Source: Chitinophagaceae bacterium
Lineage (GTDB): Bacteria; Bacteroidota; Bacteroidia; Chitinophagales; Chitinophagaceae
Assembly: GCA_947454235.1 (NCBI GenBank)
Contig: CANGIY010000006.1
Span: 62,001-126,000 of the forward strand
Length of the DNA stretch: 64,000 bases
Reading direction: 5' to 3'
Part shown: positions 47,144-56,098 of the stretch, piece after piece
Position numbering within the stretch: the first letter of the stretch is position 1
Layout: each line of letters opens with the position of its first letter
Program-made: the position numbers and the translations under genes
Notes under the pieces: generated by a model
What the model saw: the letters and a program-made list of their open reading frames with translations, nothing else
What the model was told of the DNA's origin: nothing
Databases searched by the model: none

Positions 47144-49948
47144 ATGATAGATTCACCCCGATATAAGGAACTATATAAACAATTTCAGCAGGTAAGCGAT
47201 GAGAAAGCGAAAATCGACTTACTTGTTGAAATGGGTTCGGAAGTGCGCAATTTCGATGTGGAAGAAGCATCGAAGATGGCTGACGATATCATCCATAAAT
47301 CTAAAGTTGTTGCATACACCCCCGGCATAGGTAAGGCACTTAAACTTAAAGGGTCTTGCCATTGGTTGAAAGGCGAATACGAAATGGGCATTGAAACGCT
47401 CAAAGTAGGCTTGAATATCTCGATAAAAATTAAGGACAAAAGACTTGAAGGCAGGATTCTTTATTACATGGGCAATATTTACCGCGATCAGGGTGATTTT
47501 GCGAGTGTACTTACCCACTTCAAAAGTGCCCTATCGATTTATGAAGCCCTCGGTGACGACTACGCCCAATCAGTTATTCAATCAAGCATTTCAAACCTGT
47601 TGTATGACCTGTACGATTACGATAGCGCGCTTTCTTATGCGCTTAAGTGCGTACCGATATTTGAACAGGCACGAAATAGTTTTAACCTGATTAACCTTTA
47701 CAACACCCTCGGAAATATTTACTTCAAAAAGGAAAATTTCGAGGAAGCCATGCGGTATTTCCGCAACAACCTGGAGCTCACCGAATCAGAAACTCTGGCA
47801 AATGTGCTTGCAGGGAGTGGTGTAGGTAAGGTGTATTATAAAATGCAGGATTTCGACAATGCCCGCAAACATCTCTCTGACGCACTGCGCCAGTCAGAAC
47901 ACATGGGTAATGTTGAAGTGCAAATTATATGTCAGTTCTACCTCGGTAGGCTGTACATGGATAAAGGCACCTATCGCCAGGCATTACAATACCTTACACA
48001 CGCTTTCACACTCGCCACAGAGTACAACAGGCGCCATGACCTCATGAACATTCACGAGGTGCTTTCAGACCTGTACGATAAACAAAGCGAAATACCTAAG
48101 GCATTCTCGCACTTAAAAGCTTACGAACAACTTAAAGATGAAATTTTTCAACAAAAAATCATCAACGAGTTGCGCAATATGCAAGTTCAACAACAAATTG
48201 AACTTGCGCAAAAAGAAAAAGATGTTGCAGAGAAAACAGCACAACTGAAACACCAGTTCATGGCCAATATGAGTCACGAAATTCGTACTCCTATGAATGC
48301 CATTGTTGGTATGACGCGCCTGCTGCTTTCAAAAGAACACCTGCCCCCACAACTCAGGTACTTACGTGCAATCGAGATTTCGGCAAATAACTTACTGGTT
48401 ATCATTAACGATATTCTGGATTTATCAAAAATTGAAGCCGGAAAAATCGTTATTGAAAAAGTTGATTTCTCGCTGAGCGAAGTAATGCAGAGTGTGCAGG
48501 ATATGCTGTTGCTGAAAGCTGAAGAGAAAAACATCATGCTGCGCCTCAACGTAGAAGACATTATCCCTGACAGGCTGGTGGGCGACCCAACAAGACTGAA
48601 TCAAATTCTGATAAACTTAGCCGGTAATGCGGTTAAATTCACTGAAAGAGGTTTTGTTGAAATTCGTACTACTCTGCGCAATCAGGATAAAAGACTGTGG
48701 CTACAGTTTGATATTATTGACACAGGTATAGGCATTGCAGCACACAACCTCGATACAATTTTCGATAGCTTCACTCAGGCTGGTGCCGATGTTACTCGCA
48801 AATTCGGTGGAACCGGACTTGGACTTACCATCAGTAAACAACTTTCAAACCTGATGGGTGGCGAAATCTCTGTAAAAAGTGAACTTGGCAGAGGCACCAC
48901 ATTTACCATAGTAATTCCATTTGAAGAAGCTTCAGCACAAGGTAGCAGCAGCAAAAAAACTGAGGTTACAGACGAAATGCTGTCGCAACTAAATCGCATG
49001 AGGATTTTGCTTGCTGAAGACAACGAATTCAACCAAATGGTTGCCGTTGAAACACTCAAAGACAAACTGCCTAATGTTGAAGTAGTAATTGCTGAAAACG
49101 GACAAATTGCAGTAGATAAAAACAATGCTGAAAGGTATGATTTGATATTGATGGACGTGCAAATGCCTGTTTTAGATGGTGTTGCCGCAACCGTAAAAAT
49201 CAGAGAAACCGCTCCTAAACCTGCTTGCGATATACCTATTATTGCCATGACTGCCAATGTTTTGCAGGAAGATGTGCAAAGCTATTACGAAAACGGCATG
49301 GACGAATATGTGTCTAAACCATTTGAACTTGATGACCTGCTGACAAAAATGTACAAACTGGTAAGCAGAGGTGGTGAGCCTGAACGAAAAGCCATCAACG
49401 AACCGGTTAATGAAGAAGAAAGTTACGATGATGTTGATGTAGCGGAACCTATTACAGTTGCAACACCAGCATCGCCTAAAGTGCAACAACCTTTTAAAAC
49501 ATTTAGCCAAAGAGGTCGTCAGATAGCCGAACAGCTTTCAAAATCGCCTGCTGAGGAAGAAGAAATTGTTACTGCACCTGCTGAGCCTGAAATTGCTCAA
49601 CGCCAATTGCCTGACCTAGTCACTGACCGTAATTTCCTTAAACAGTTTACCGGCGGCAATCCTGAAAAAATGAAAAAATACATCACCATTTTCATGGACA
49701 ATGCATCAAAACTGTTGGCAGCATTCGATAACAATGTGAAAGAGGGTGACTACGCATCTATTAAAGTAACTGCACACTCTTTGAAACCACAACTTTCTTA
49801 CATGGGCATTAAAGAAGATGTGAGTCACGTATTTAAACTGGAACAAATGGCAGGCAATAAAGCCGACATGGAAGAAATTAAAATTGAAATTAGTGACTTA
49901 AAACGCGTTTGTTACAAAGCATTTGATGAACTCAAACAATTGCTCTAG
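47144..49948 (+). CDS. TPR-sensor hybrid histidine kinase with REC and HPt domains
   Basis: A 934-residue phosphorelay protein. TPR repeats occupy about residues 1-340 as the cytoplasmic sensor. HisKA has SHEIRTPMNAI with H378. The HATPase domain has NQILINLAGNAVKFTERG, DTGIGIA and GGTGLGLTIS. The REC domain has LLAEDNEFNQMV and phosphoacceptor D671 in LMDVQMPVLDG. A C-terminal HPt carries AHSLKPQ with H878. A full His-Asp-His relay thus resides in one protein. No transmembrane segment is seen. The next gene encodes a shorter paralogue with the same kinase-REC-HPt order. Confidence 0.94.
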   Translation: MIDSPRYKELYKQFQQVSDEKAKIDLLVEMGSEVRNFDVEEASKMADDIIHKSKVVAYTPGIGKALKLKGSCHWLKGEYEMGIETLKVGLNISIKIKDKRLEGRILYYMGNIYRDQGDFASVLTHFKSALSIYEALGDDYAQSVIQSSISNLLYDLYDYDSALSYALKCVPIFEQARNSFNLINLYNTLGNIYFKKENFEEAMRYFRNNLELTESETLANVLAGSGVGKVYYKMQDFDNARKHLSDALRQSEHMGNVEVQIICQFYLGRLYMDKGTYRQALQYLTHAFTLATEYNRRHDLMNIHEVLSDLYDKQSEIPKAFSHLKAYEQLKDEIFQQKIINELRNMQVQQQIELAQKEKDVAEKTAQLKHQFMANMSHEIRTPMNAIVGMTRLLLSKEHLPPQLRYLRAIEISANNLLVIINDILDLSKIEAGKIVIEKVDFSLSEVMQSVQDMLLLKAEEKNIMLRLNVEDIIPDRLVGDPTRLNQILINLAGNAVKFTERGFVEIRTTLRNQDKRLWLQFDIIDTGIGIAAHNLDTIFDSFTQAGADVTRKFGGTGLGLTISKQLSNLMGGEISVKSELGRGTTFTIVIPFEEASAQGSSSKKTEVTDEMLSQLNRMRILLAEDNEFNQMVAVETLKDKLPNVEVVIAENGQIAVDKNNAERYDLILMDVQMPVLDGVAATVKIRETAPKPACDIPIIAMTANVLQEDVQSYYENGMDEYVSKPFELDDLLTKMYKLVSRGGEPERKAINEPVNEEESYDDVDVAEPITVATPASPKVQQPFKTFSQRGRQIAEQLSKSPAEEEEIVTAPAEPEIAQRQLPDLVTDRNFLKQFTGGNPEKMKKYITIFMDNASKLLAAFDNNVKEGDYASIKVTAHSLKPQLSYMGIKEDVSHVFKLEQMAGNKADMEEIKIEISDLKRVCYKAFDELKQLL

Positions 49949-50037
49949 ACAACAAATCAACATCAGCAAAAAACAAAAACAACTAGCAATTTGAATTAGA
50001 AAAATACTTTGTTTCTTTAGAACCAATAGTTTTAGAT

Positions 50038-51828
50038 ATGAAAAAACTGTTTCCATCCCTGTTTTCTGCGTTCACCAATAAATTTGGCGGCCATAAAAAC
50101 ACGAACGATGAAAAAGAGAAAGACGACGCTGCAAACAAGAAAGCAGCGAGTCAACCTACGCCAGAACAGGAAGCAGAGCTCAAAGAAAAAGAGCTTAAAG
50201 ATATTCAGGAGAAAGCAGACAAACTGAAACACCAGTTCATGGCTAACATGAGCCACGAAATCAGGACACCAATGAATGCAATTATTGGTATGTCGCGCTT
50301 ACTCCTTGATAAAAGCCCAAATTCTGACCAACTCAGGTACCTGAACGCGATTCAGCTTTCTGCCAATAACCTAATGAGCATCATCAACGACATTCTCGAT
50401 ATCACCAAAATCGAGTCGGGAAAAGTGATGATTGAACATAAGGACTATGTGTTCAGAGAACTGATTCAATCGGTCCAAGATTTGTTCCTGCTGAAAGCTG
50501 AAGAAAAATCTATTGAACTTCGATTTACAATTGATGATAAGATTCCTGTTCGCTTAAATGGAGACTTAACGCGTGTCAATCAAATTCTTGTTAACCTTGT
50601 AGGAAACGGCGTCAAATTCACCGATAAAGGATTTGTTGAGCTGAAAGCTACCATGGTAGACAGAGACAACAAGCATTTCCTAACCTTTGAAGTTAGCGAT
50701 ACCGGTGTTGGTATTGCACCTGAAAACCTTGAATCAATATTCGAGAGCTTTATTCAGGAAGGCATGGAAAGTGATCGTAAGTTTGGCGGCACCGGACTTG
50801 GTTTAACCATTTGCCGTGAACTTACGCGCCTCATGGGTGGCGATATCACAGTAAAAAGCGTACTCGGAAAAGGTACTACGTTCATCGCTACACTTGAAAC
50901 AGGAATTGCTGAGGTACAAGAAATTGCTGAACCTGAAAAACACACACACGTTCCTCAGGTTAAAACACTCGACAACCTTAAAATTCTGTTGGTTGAAGAC
51001 AACGATTTCAATCGCCTGGTAGCAATTGATACCCTGAACGAAAATTTACCGCTTGCGATCGTTGATCAGGCTGTGAACGGAGAAGAAGCTGTGAACATGG
51101 TGCGTACCAAAAACTATGATCTGGTTTTGATGGATATTCAAATGCCGGTAATGGATGGTGTAACTGCTACCAAAATTATTCGTAATTCATTGGCTGAACC
51201 AGCGCGCAGCGTAAAAATTCTGGCACTTACTGCCAATGTATTACAGGAAGACCTCATCAAATACTTCGACGTAGGTATGGATGATTATGTGGCAAAACCT
51301 TTCCAGGTCGATGAGTTGATTTCTAAAATGGAAAAACTGCTCGGTGGTCTGAAAAACGCACGCCTCGACCAGGCTAATGAAGAAGTACAGGAAGGACTGG
51401 ACGTTGTTGGCGGTGGTCACGCCGTTGCAACTGAAGTAGCACCAGCACCTGTGGCTATCAAGAAAACTCTTTTCCCAGAGAGAGAATTACCAGCCTTTGT
51501 TACAGATCAGGACTTTCTGGCATCATTTACCGGCGGTAACCCCGAAAGAATGCGCAAGTATGTAAAAATGTTCATGGACAATGCAACCAGGTTACTCATT
51601 TCTATGGATCTGGCACTACAAGCTAAAGATTATGCAGCCATTAAAATAGCGGCTCACTCACTGAAACCCCAACTTTCGTACATGGGTGTAAAAGAAGACG
51701 TAAGCCACATATTTATGATTGAACAATCTGCCGGCTCTTCAGCACACCAAAACAACATCGAAGAAGAACTGGTAGCGCTAAATAAGGTAGTGAATAAAGC
51801 CTTCGAAGAACTCAAACATTTGGTTTAA
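50038..51828 (+). CDS. Hybrid histidine kinase with REC and HPt domains, lacking a sensor domain
   Basis: A 596-residue paralogue of the upstream kinase. The N-terminus is only a charged linker (about 50 residues), then HisKA with H73 in SHEIRTPMNAI. HATPase motifs follow (DTGVGIAPENL, GGTGLGLTICREL). The REC domain begins near 320 and carries D366 in LMDIQMPVMDG. HPt contains AHSLKPQLSYMG with H540. The REC/HPt linkers and C-termini align closely with the neighbour, indicating tandem duplication followed by sensor loss or gain. Without a sensor it may be activated by heterodimerisation or by the PAS protein. A terminator follows directly. Confidence 0.93.
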   Translation: MKKLFPSLFSAFTNKFGGHKNTNDEKEKDDAANKKAASQPTPEQEAELKEKELKDIQEKADKLKHQFMANMSHEIRTPMNAIIGMSRLLLDKSPNSDQLRYLNAIQLSANNLMSIINDILDITKIESGKVMIEHKDYVFRELIQSVQDLFLLKAEEKSIELRFTIDDKIPVRLNGDLTRVNQILVNLVGNGVKFTDKGFVELKATMVDRDNKHFLTFEVSDTGVGIAPENLESIFESFIQEGMESDRKFGGTGLGLTICRELTRLMGGDITVKSVLGKGTTFIATLETGIAEVQEIAEPEKHTHVPQVKTLDNLKILLVEDNDFNRLVAIDTLNENLPLAIVDQAVNGEEAVNMVRTKNYDLVLMDIQMPVMDGVTATKIIRNSLAEPARSVKILALTANVLQEDLIKYFDVGMDDYVAKPFQVDELISKMEKLLGGLKNARLDQANEEVQEGLDVVGGGHAVATEVAPAPVAIKKTLFPERELPAFVTDQDFLASFTGGNPERMRKYVKMFMDNATRLLISMDLALQAKDYAAIKIAAHSLKPQLSYMGVKEDVSHIFMIEQSAGSSAHQNNIEEELVALNKVVNKAFEELKHLV

Positions 51829-51846
51829 TTTTGATAACAACAAAAA

Positions 51847-51880
51847 AAACGGGTGCACTTAAAAAATGCACCCGTTTCTG
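51847..51880 (+). terminator. Rho-independent terminator
   Basis: AACGGGTGCA and TGCACCCGTT pair around a nine-base A-rich loop; A tract on one side and a T-rich stretch on the other. Confidence 0.85.
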
Positions 51881-51904
51881 TTTAATAAAAAAATAAGTTC
51901 CAAA

Positions 51905-52351
51905 TTAATCACCGTCAGAGATGTTCATAATCGTCTCTTTGGTAATCGGTTTAGCCAGATACCTGACAATATTTTTGTTTGAATTGGCTTTTTCTATGTC
52001 TCTGTCGTCAACCGACGAAGAAAGAATGTAGACTTTAATATTGCTTTTAACGTTTGGATTGAGGCATTCGTATTGTTCTAAAAATTCCCATCCATTCATA
52101 ATTGGCATGTTAATGTCTAAAAAAAGCACAGTAGATGCATTATTAATATCTGGTGCCGAATATTCTGTATCAATGTATTTAAGCCCCTCAGTTGCGTCAG
52201 TAAACGTTCTAACATCTACTCCACCCAACGCTTTTTTAATAGTGAGCCTACAAATCGTATTGTTCAAAGGATCGTCATCAATAACTATAAACCTCGCTGA
52301 ATTACTCATTACGCCGTGTATTTTATCTGTTGGTTCCGTAAACACTTCCAT
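51905..52351 (-). CDS. Stand-alone response regulator (CheY-like REC)
   Basis: A 148-residue single-domain receiver. Conserved residues are the acidic pair in FIVIDDDPLN, phosphoacceptor D79 in LFLDINMP, the Ser in YILSSSVDDRD and the Lys in LAKPITKE. It has no output domain, so it probably shuttles phosphate in a phosphorelay, possibly receiving it from the two hybrid kinases that converge on it. Start at 52351 or at the internal ATG 52309 (MSNSARF), which gives the usual REC N-terminus. Confidence 0.88.
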   Translation of the reverse strand: MEVFTEPTDKIHGVMSNSARFIVIDDDPLNNTICRLTIKKALGGVDVRTFTDATEGLKYIDTEYSAPDINNASTVLFLDINMPIMNGWEFLEQYECLNPNVKSNIKVYILSSSVDDRDIEKANSNKNIVRYLAKPITKETIMNISDGD

Positions 52352-52503
52352 CTCTGCTCTAAATTGAAGACAATTTGCAATTTATTTCATTGCTAACCAA
52401 ATAAAAACCAAAGTTTTTTTAGGAGGCTAGTTTCGCAAAATTACGAAAAATCACATGAATTTTTCACAGATACGAATATAATTATTCACAAATTCTACAT
52501 TCG

Positions 52504-53472
52504 TTAAAAGTAGATTAATAACTCTTTGATGTTTAGTTGTGGGTATTTTTTATCTAATTCGGTTATTTTTTTCTGATAATTTTCCCGAAATTTCTTGTGC
52601 GCCTCTGTATCAGGGAATCTTGGCTTGTGAGAGGCAGCTATTGTTATCTCTTTGAGCTGCTCCATAAGCCGATATTCGGTCGGGGCAATGCAGTGTTTCA
52701 CAAACATTTCCCACACAAATTGTGTTGCCGGAAAATTAGGATGCACAAAATCGACGTCATAAAAGCGATAATCACGCAACACATCAATCAATAGTTCATA
52801 CGAAGGAAAATAATAACACCCTTGTTCTGACTCACAAACTGAATGAACCGCCTCCAGTAAACGCGCCTTGCTTCTGTTGTTGGCAATAACACCATCGCGT
52901 ATATGTCGCACGGGGCTTATCGTAAAAATAAACTGCACTCCCGGATTCAAATTTTTAATGCCGGCAATTGTCTTCCGCAATCTGTGCTCAATTACCTCAA
53001 TAGCCAATAAGCGCTTTTCAAACCACTGCGATGGTGCCCGGTGATTGTTAGATACCGGTCTTCCATTTTCAACCAAGTAATATTGAAAAGACGACCCAAG
53101 GGTTATAATAATCCTGGTAGCTGACTTGACAAACTGATGAGCTTCCGCAATTGACGATTGAATACCTTGGAGCGCATCTTGTTGACAGATGTGCGAAAAA
53201 CGCGTGTGAAAGTCCCAGCTATTCCATAGTTCGTTGAGGTAAAATAAATCAACAGGTTCGTACTCCCTACATTGCACGTAACTATCTAACGCATCACAAA
53301 CACTCAACGGATTGAACAATATGCCATTGGGGTTGTTCAGTACCTTAAATCTATGGTTAATCAGCCTTTCGCTCATGTGTTCAGAAAAACATGAACCCAC
53401 TAAAAGGATGCTATCGTCGTAGTTGATTGATGGCTTAAGATCTGGTATTTCTATATTGAGCTGGAACTGCAT
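52504..53472 (-). CDS. GSCFA domain-containing protein
   Basis: A 322-residue protein of the GSCFA group, recognised by VGSCFSEHMSERL near residue 27, NPNGILFNPLSV, and downstream conserved TLGSSFQYY and FTISPVRHIRDG, which resemble SGNH-type hydrolase blocks. A role in envelope or polysaccharide metabolism is suspected for the family but unproven. The start is five bases after the end of the upstream secreted protein, so the two are likely translated from one message. Confidence 0.88.
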   Translation of the reverse strand: MQFQLNIEIPDLKPSINYDDSILLVGSCFSEHMSERLINHRFKVLNNPNGILFNPLSVCDALDSYVQCREYEPVDLFYLNELWNSWDFHTRFSHICQQDALQGIQSSIAEAHQFVKSATRIIITLGSSFQYYLVENGRPVSNNHRAPSQWFEKRLLAIEVIEHRLRKTIAGIKNLNPGVQFIFTISPVRHIRDGVIANNRSKARLLEAVHSVCESEQGCYYFPSYELLIDVLRDYRFYDVDFVHPNFPATQFVWEMFVKHCIAPTEYRLMEQLKEITIAASHKPRFPDTEAHKKFRENYQKKITELDKKYPQLNIKELLIYF

Positions 53473-53477
53473 TGTTG

Positions 53478-54911
53478 CTATTCAACTAAAAGTTGTGCGT
53501 TGTAAATTCTACCCTGCTCATCAAATACTTTCACTGAATACTTGCCGGGATCAAAATCTTCAAGCGATACTTTGCAAATTTCTTTATTGGAAGGATAAGA
53601 TATGTCGGCTTCTACCTCAGAGCCCTTTACATCAGTGAGCGTGCAACTTAAAATACCCTTCATCTTGATGGTGAAATATTTTTGCCCTTTCGATGGCGGG
53701 TCTATGATGATGGAGGTATTTTCAACAACGCCCGATTTTTTGTAGTACACGCCCTTGCGGAACATCACACATCGATTTACTTGGTCTTCCCACACAATAA
53801 AAATATTACCACCACCAATAGCCACATCAGCATTGATCATCACACCCTCAGCAACAGTATCTATGCCCCTCATAAAACCATAAGTGACATCAGGCGTAAA
53901 CGCCATGCACACCTGGTTGTTACCACCTGCAGTTTGAGTCCATACCACAGCACATGCATAACCATTGCCCGCCATTCGCGGGAAGTTCTGAGTCGTAACT
54001 CCGGTTATCTCGCCTGTAAGTGGAGCTGTGCTAATTGTTGGGTGAGATAGCGACATGCGGCTAAGGTAAACAGTGCCATGTTCCAGCACGCTACTCATGA
54101 AAGTAGAATACAAAGTATCTCCCACAATTACACCCGACGGGCTGCTCGCAGGGCAATTTGCCGGCGCATAATCAGTAGAATCGAGCCTTAGGCTGGTGTG
54201 AAAACTTTTACTTCCATTAATTGAAATACCTGCCCAGATGTTTCTTAAACCATTGCTATTGTTTCGGTAGAGCAGTATGCCTGCATTACCCGATGCAACA
54301 ATCGATGCCGGACTGCATTCACACACATTACCCCCAGAATTGACGCTTGCAGGTGTATCCCGAAAAAATGTTTCACCCATGTCTTGAGAGCGCGCTACAA
54401 CATACATAGAACCTGAATAGTCCTTTGGTGTTTTTTGGTAGGTAACAAACGGATTACCTGTTTCATCGGTGGTTACTGTAGGAAACCGTGTAGTGTATTC
54501 TCCCGCTGTATCAACCTCAGCCGATGCAGAAAACTTCTTTCCACCGTCAAAAGAGTGCTTGATGTATATTCTGCTTTTATCTTCAGGAATCTGCTTCCAA
54601 ACTATATAGACAGTATCGCCCTGTGAAGCAATATCAGGCCCCGACCAGGAAGAAGTGAACGCATAATTGCCGGGGGGATTCAATGGAGTTGGATTTGCAA
54701 AGCCCTCGCCACCCCATTTGGTAAAATAAATTTTGCCCGCATCATCGCCCCAAACAACCATGGGATTGTTGTTACGGTCTAGCTTAATTCTTGGGTGAAG
54801 ATTACCGTAGGTTTGGTCGGCTACCCTGTGTGGCGCCTGCCATCCTATCGAATTTTGCCCGAAGGAAGTAAATTGCATTAAAACGGCAACTGTAACTAAT
54901 CCAAACCTCAT
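53478..54911 (-). CDS. Secreted sialidase-fold (BNR/Asp-box) protein with C-terminal T9SS-like domain
   Basis: A 477-residue protein. The signal peptide MRFGLVTVAVLMQFTSFG is followed by QN. A six-bladed propeller carries Asp-box-like repeats (SFDGGKKFS, SQDMGETFF, SINGSKSFH). Catalytic residues of true sialidases are not evident. The C-terminal ~80 residues (KYFTIKMKG ... GKYSVKVFDEQGRIYNAQLLVE) look like a type A-type T9SS sorting module, weaker than the others in this window. The GSCFA gene follows by five bases. Confidence 0.8.
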   Translation of the reverse strand: MRFGLVTVAVLMQFTSFGQNSIGWQAPHRVADQTYGNLHPRIKLDRNNNPMVVWGDDAGKIYFTKWGGEGFANPTPLNPPGNYAFTSSWSGPDIASQGDTVYIVWKQIPEDKSRIYIKHSFDGGKKFSASAEVDTAGEYTTRFPTVTTDETGNPFVTYQKTPKDYSGSMYVVARSQDMGETFFRDTPASVNSGGNVCECSPASIVASGNAGILLYRNNSNGLRNIWAGISINGSKSFHTSLRLDSTDYAPANCPASSPSGVIVGDTLYSTFMSSVLEHGTVYLSRMSLSHPTISTAPLTGEITGVTTQNFPRMAGNGYACAVVWTQTAGGNNQVCMAFTPDVTYGFMRGIDTVAEGVMINADVAIGGGNIFIVWEDQVNRCVMFRKGVYYKKSGVVENTSIIIDPPSKGQKYFTIKMKGILSCTLTDVKGSEVEADISYPSNKEICKVSLEDFDPGKYSVKVFDEQGRIYNAQLLVE

Positions 54912-55102
54912 AAATTGCTACAAATTTACACCGTTTTGAAGGCCGCGCATGTAGCTAAAATGTTTGCTCCCTAACTTGTGGAAAGAATGGGAGTTGTAAT
55001 TAATAATTTGACTATCAATTCCTTAGTCTGTTTTTATTGTTATTGAATTGGTAAAAACAAAGTTTGTCGAATTTTCTATTTCCTTATCCAACACTGTTTG
55101 GC

Positions 55103-55110
55103 TAATTTTG
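55103..55110 (+). promoter_or_regulatory. -7 promoter element TAATTTTG
   Basis: Exact TAnnTTTG match 31 bases before the GTG of the exosortase-like gene. Confidence 0.55.
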
Positions 55111-55140
55111 TAACAACTTTCCGGGTTCTTCCGGCTATTT

Positions 55141-56088
55141 GTGAAGCTACAGAATTTACTCATCAAAGTACCTGAAATAATACGCACCTTCCTCATTAGG
55201 GCTGCGATTATTTTCGTTTGCTGGCAGTCTTTGTACTATTTTGTGCTAGACCCCTTAAAAGTACCCGACAAACCTCTTACCAACGTAACTGCATATTTTA
55301 CTACAAAAACGCTACAGATGTTTTACACCAATGTAAGCATGCTGTATGTACACGACAAAACGAGAGGCACTGCAATTTTAGTGAATATGCACCCCGTTAT
55401 TCGCATTTTAAATTCCTGCAATGCCCTTGATATATACGTTTTATACATCGCCTTTCTGTTTTGTTTCCCGGCAACACTTCGAAGGCGGCTGTTATACATC
55501 GCCTACGGTGTCCCCTACATTTTCATTCTAAATATTGGGAGGTGTGTAGGTATTGCCTGGCTAAATATGCACCATCGGGGACTCGTGGAAATCACACACC
55601 ACTACGTGTTTACGACCCTTTTATATTTAATGGTTTTCTATTTATGGGTACTATTTACACAACAATCAAAATTGATGCGGCCTAAAATAGAGTTCATCGT
55701 TTCGTTGGTAGCAATCATCATTTTTAGTTGGGCGAACGTGGTCTACTTCGGATATGCAACCCGAAACAAGTTTTCTCCATTGACCAATCAGATCATCCAC
55801 CTCTCAGCTCTTACACTTACAATGTTTATTGGACTCTACAATATCCGACATCAATCGAAATGGTGGAAAACAGTATGGCTAGGCACTTATGGATTTGTAT
55901 TTTTAATTGTTTTTGCTGTAGTTTCAATTCACTTTTTCAACAATGGCAAAATAGAGCGAATGCTTCTGGTATTTGCAGCATCAACCAGAAACACTTTTAC
56001 AGGCCCAATCCCGTTTATTATCCTGTTTCTCTTAGGGAAACTTTATAGCGGCAGATCTGCTGCAACCGCCTTAACTGCTGAAAATTAA
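55141..56088 (+). CDS. Exosortase-family membrane protease (C-R-H triad)
   Basis: A 315-residue polytopic protein. It has the exosortase catalytic arrangement: Cys in NSCNALDIYVL (C93), Arg in NIGRCVGIA (R134) and His in ITHHYVFTT (H153/H154), set within transmembrane helices. Exosortases process C-terminal PEP-CTERM-type signals in EPS-producing Gram-negatives, and several Bacteroidota-specific subfamilies exist. No PEP-CTERM target and no EPS cluster were seen here. A hydrophobic C-terminal extension (residues 170-315) with about five more helices is present. GTG is the only start consistent with the promoter position. Confidence 0.8.
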   Translation: MKLQNLLIKVPEIIRTFLIRAAIIFVCWQSLYYFVLDPLKVPDKPLTNVTAYFTTKTLQMFYTNVSMLYVHDKTRGTAILVNMHPVIRILNSCNALDIYVLYIAFLFCFPATLRRRLLYIAYGVPYIFILNIGRCVGIAWLNMHHRGLVEITHHYVFTTLLYLMVFYLWVLFTQQSKLMRPKIEFIVSLVAIIIFSWANVVYFGYATRNKFSPLTNQIIHLSALTLTMFIGLYNIRHQSKWWKTVWLGTYGFVFLIVFAVVSIHFFNNGKIERMLLVFAASTRNTFTGPIPFIILFLLGKLYSGRSAATALTAEN

Positions 56089-56098
56089 AAAAGCAGTA

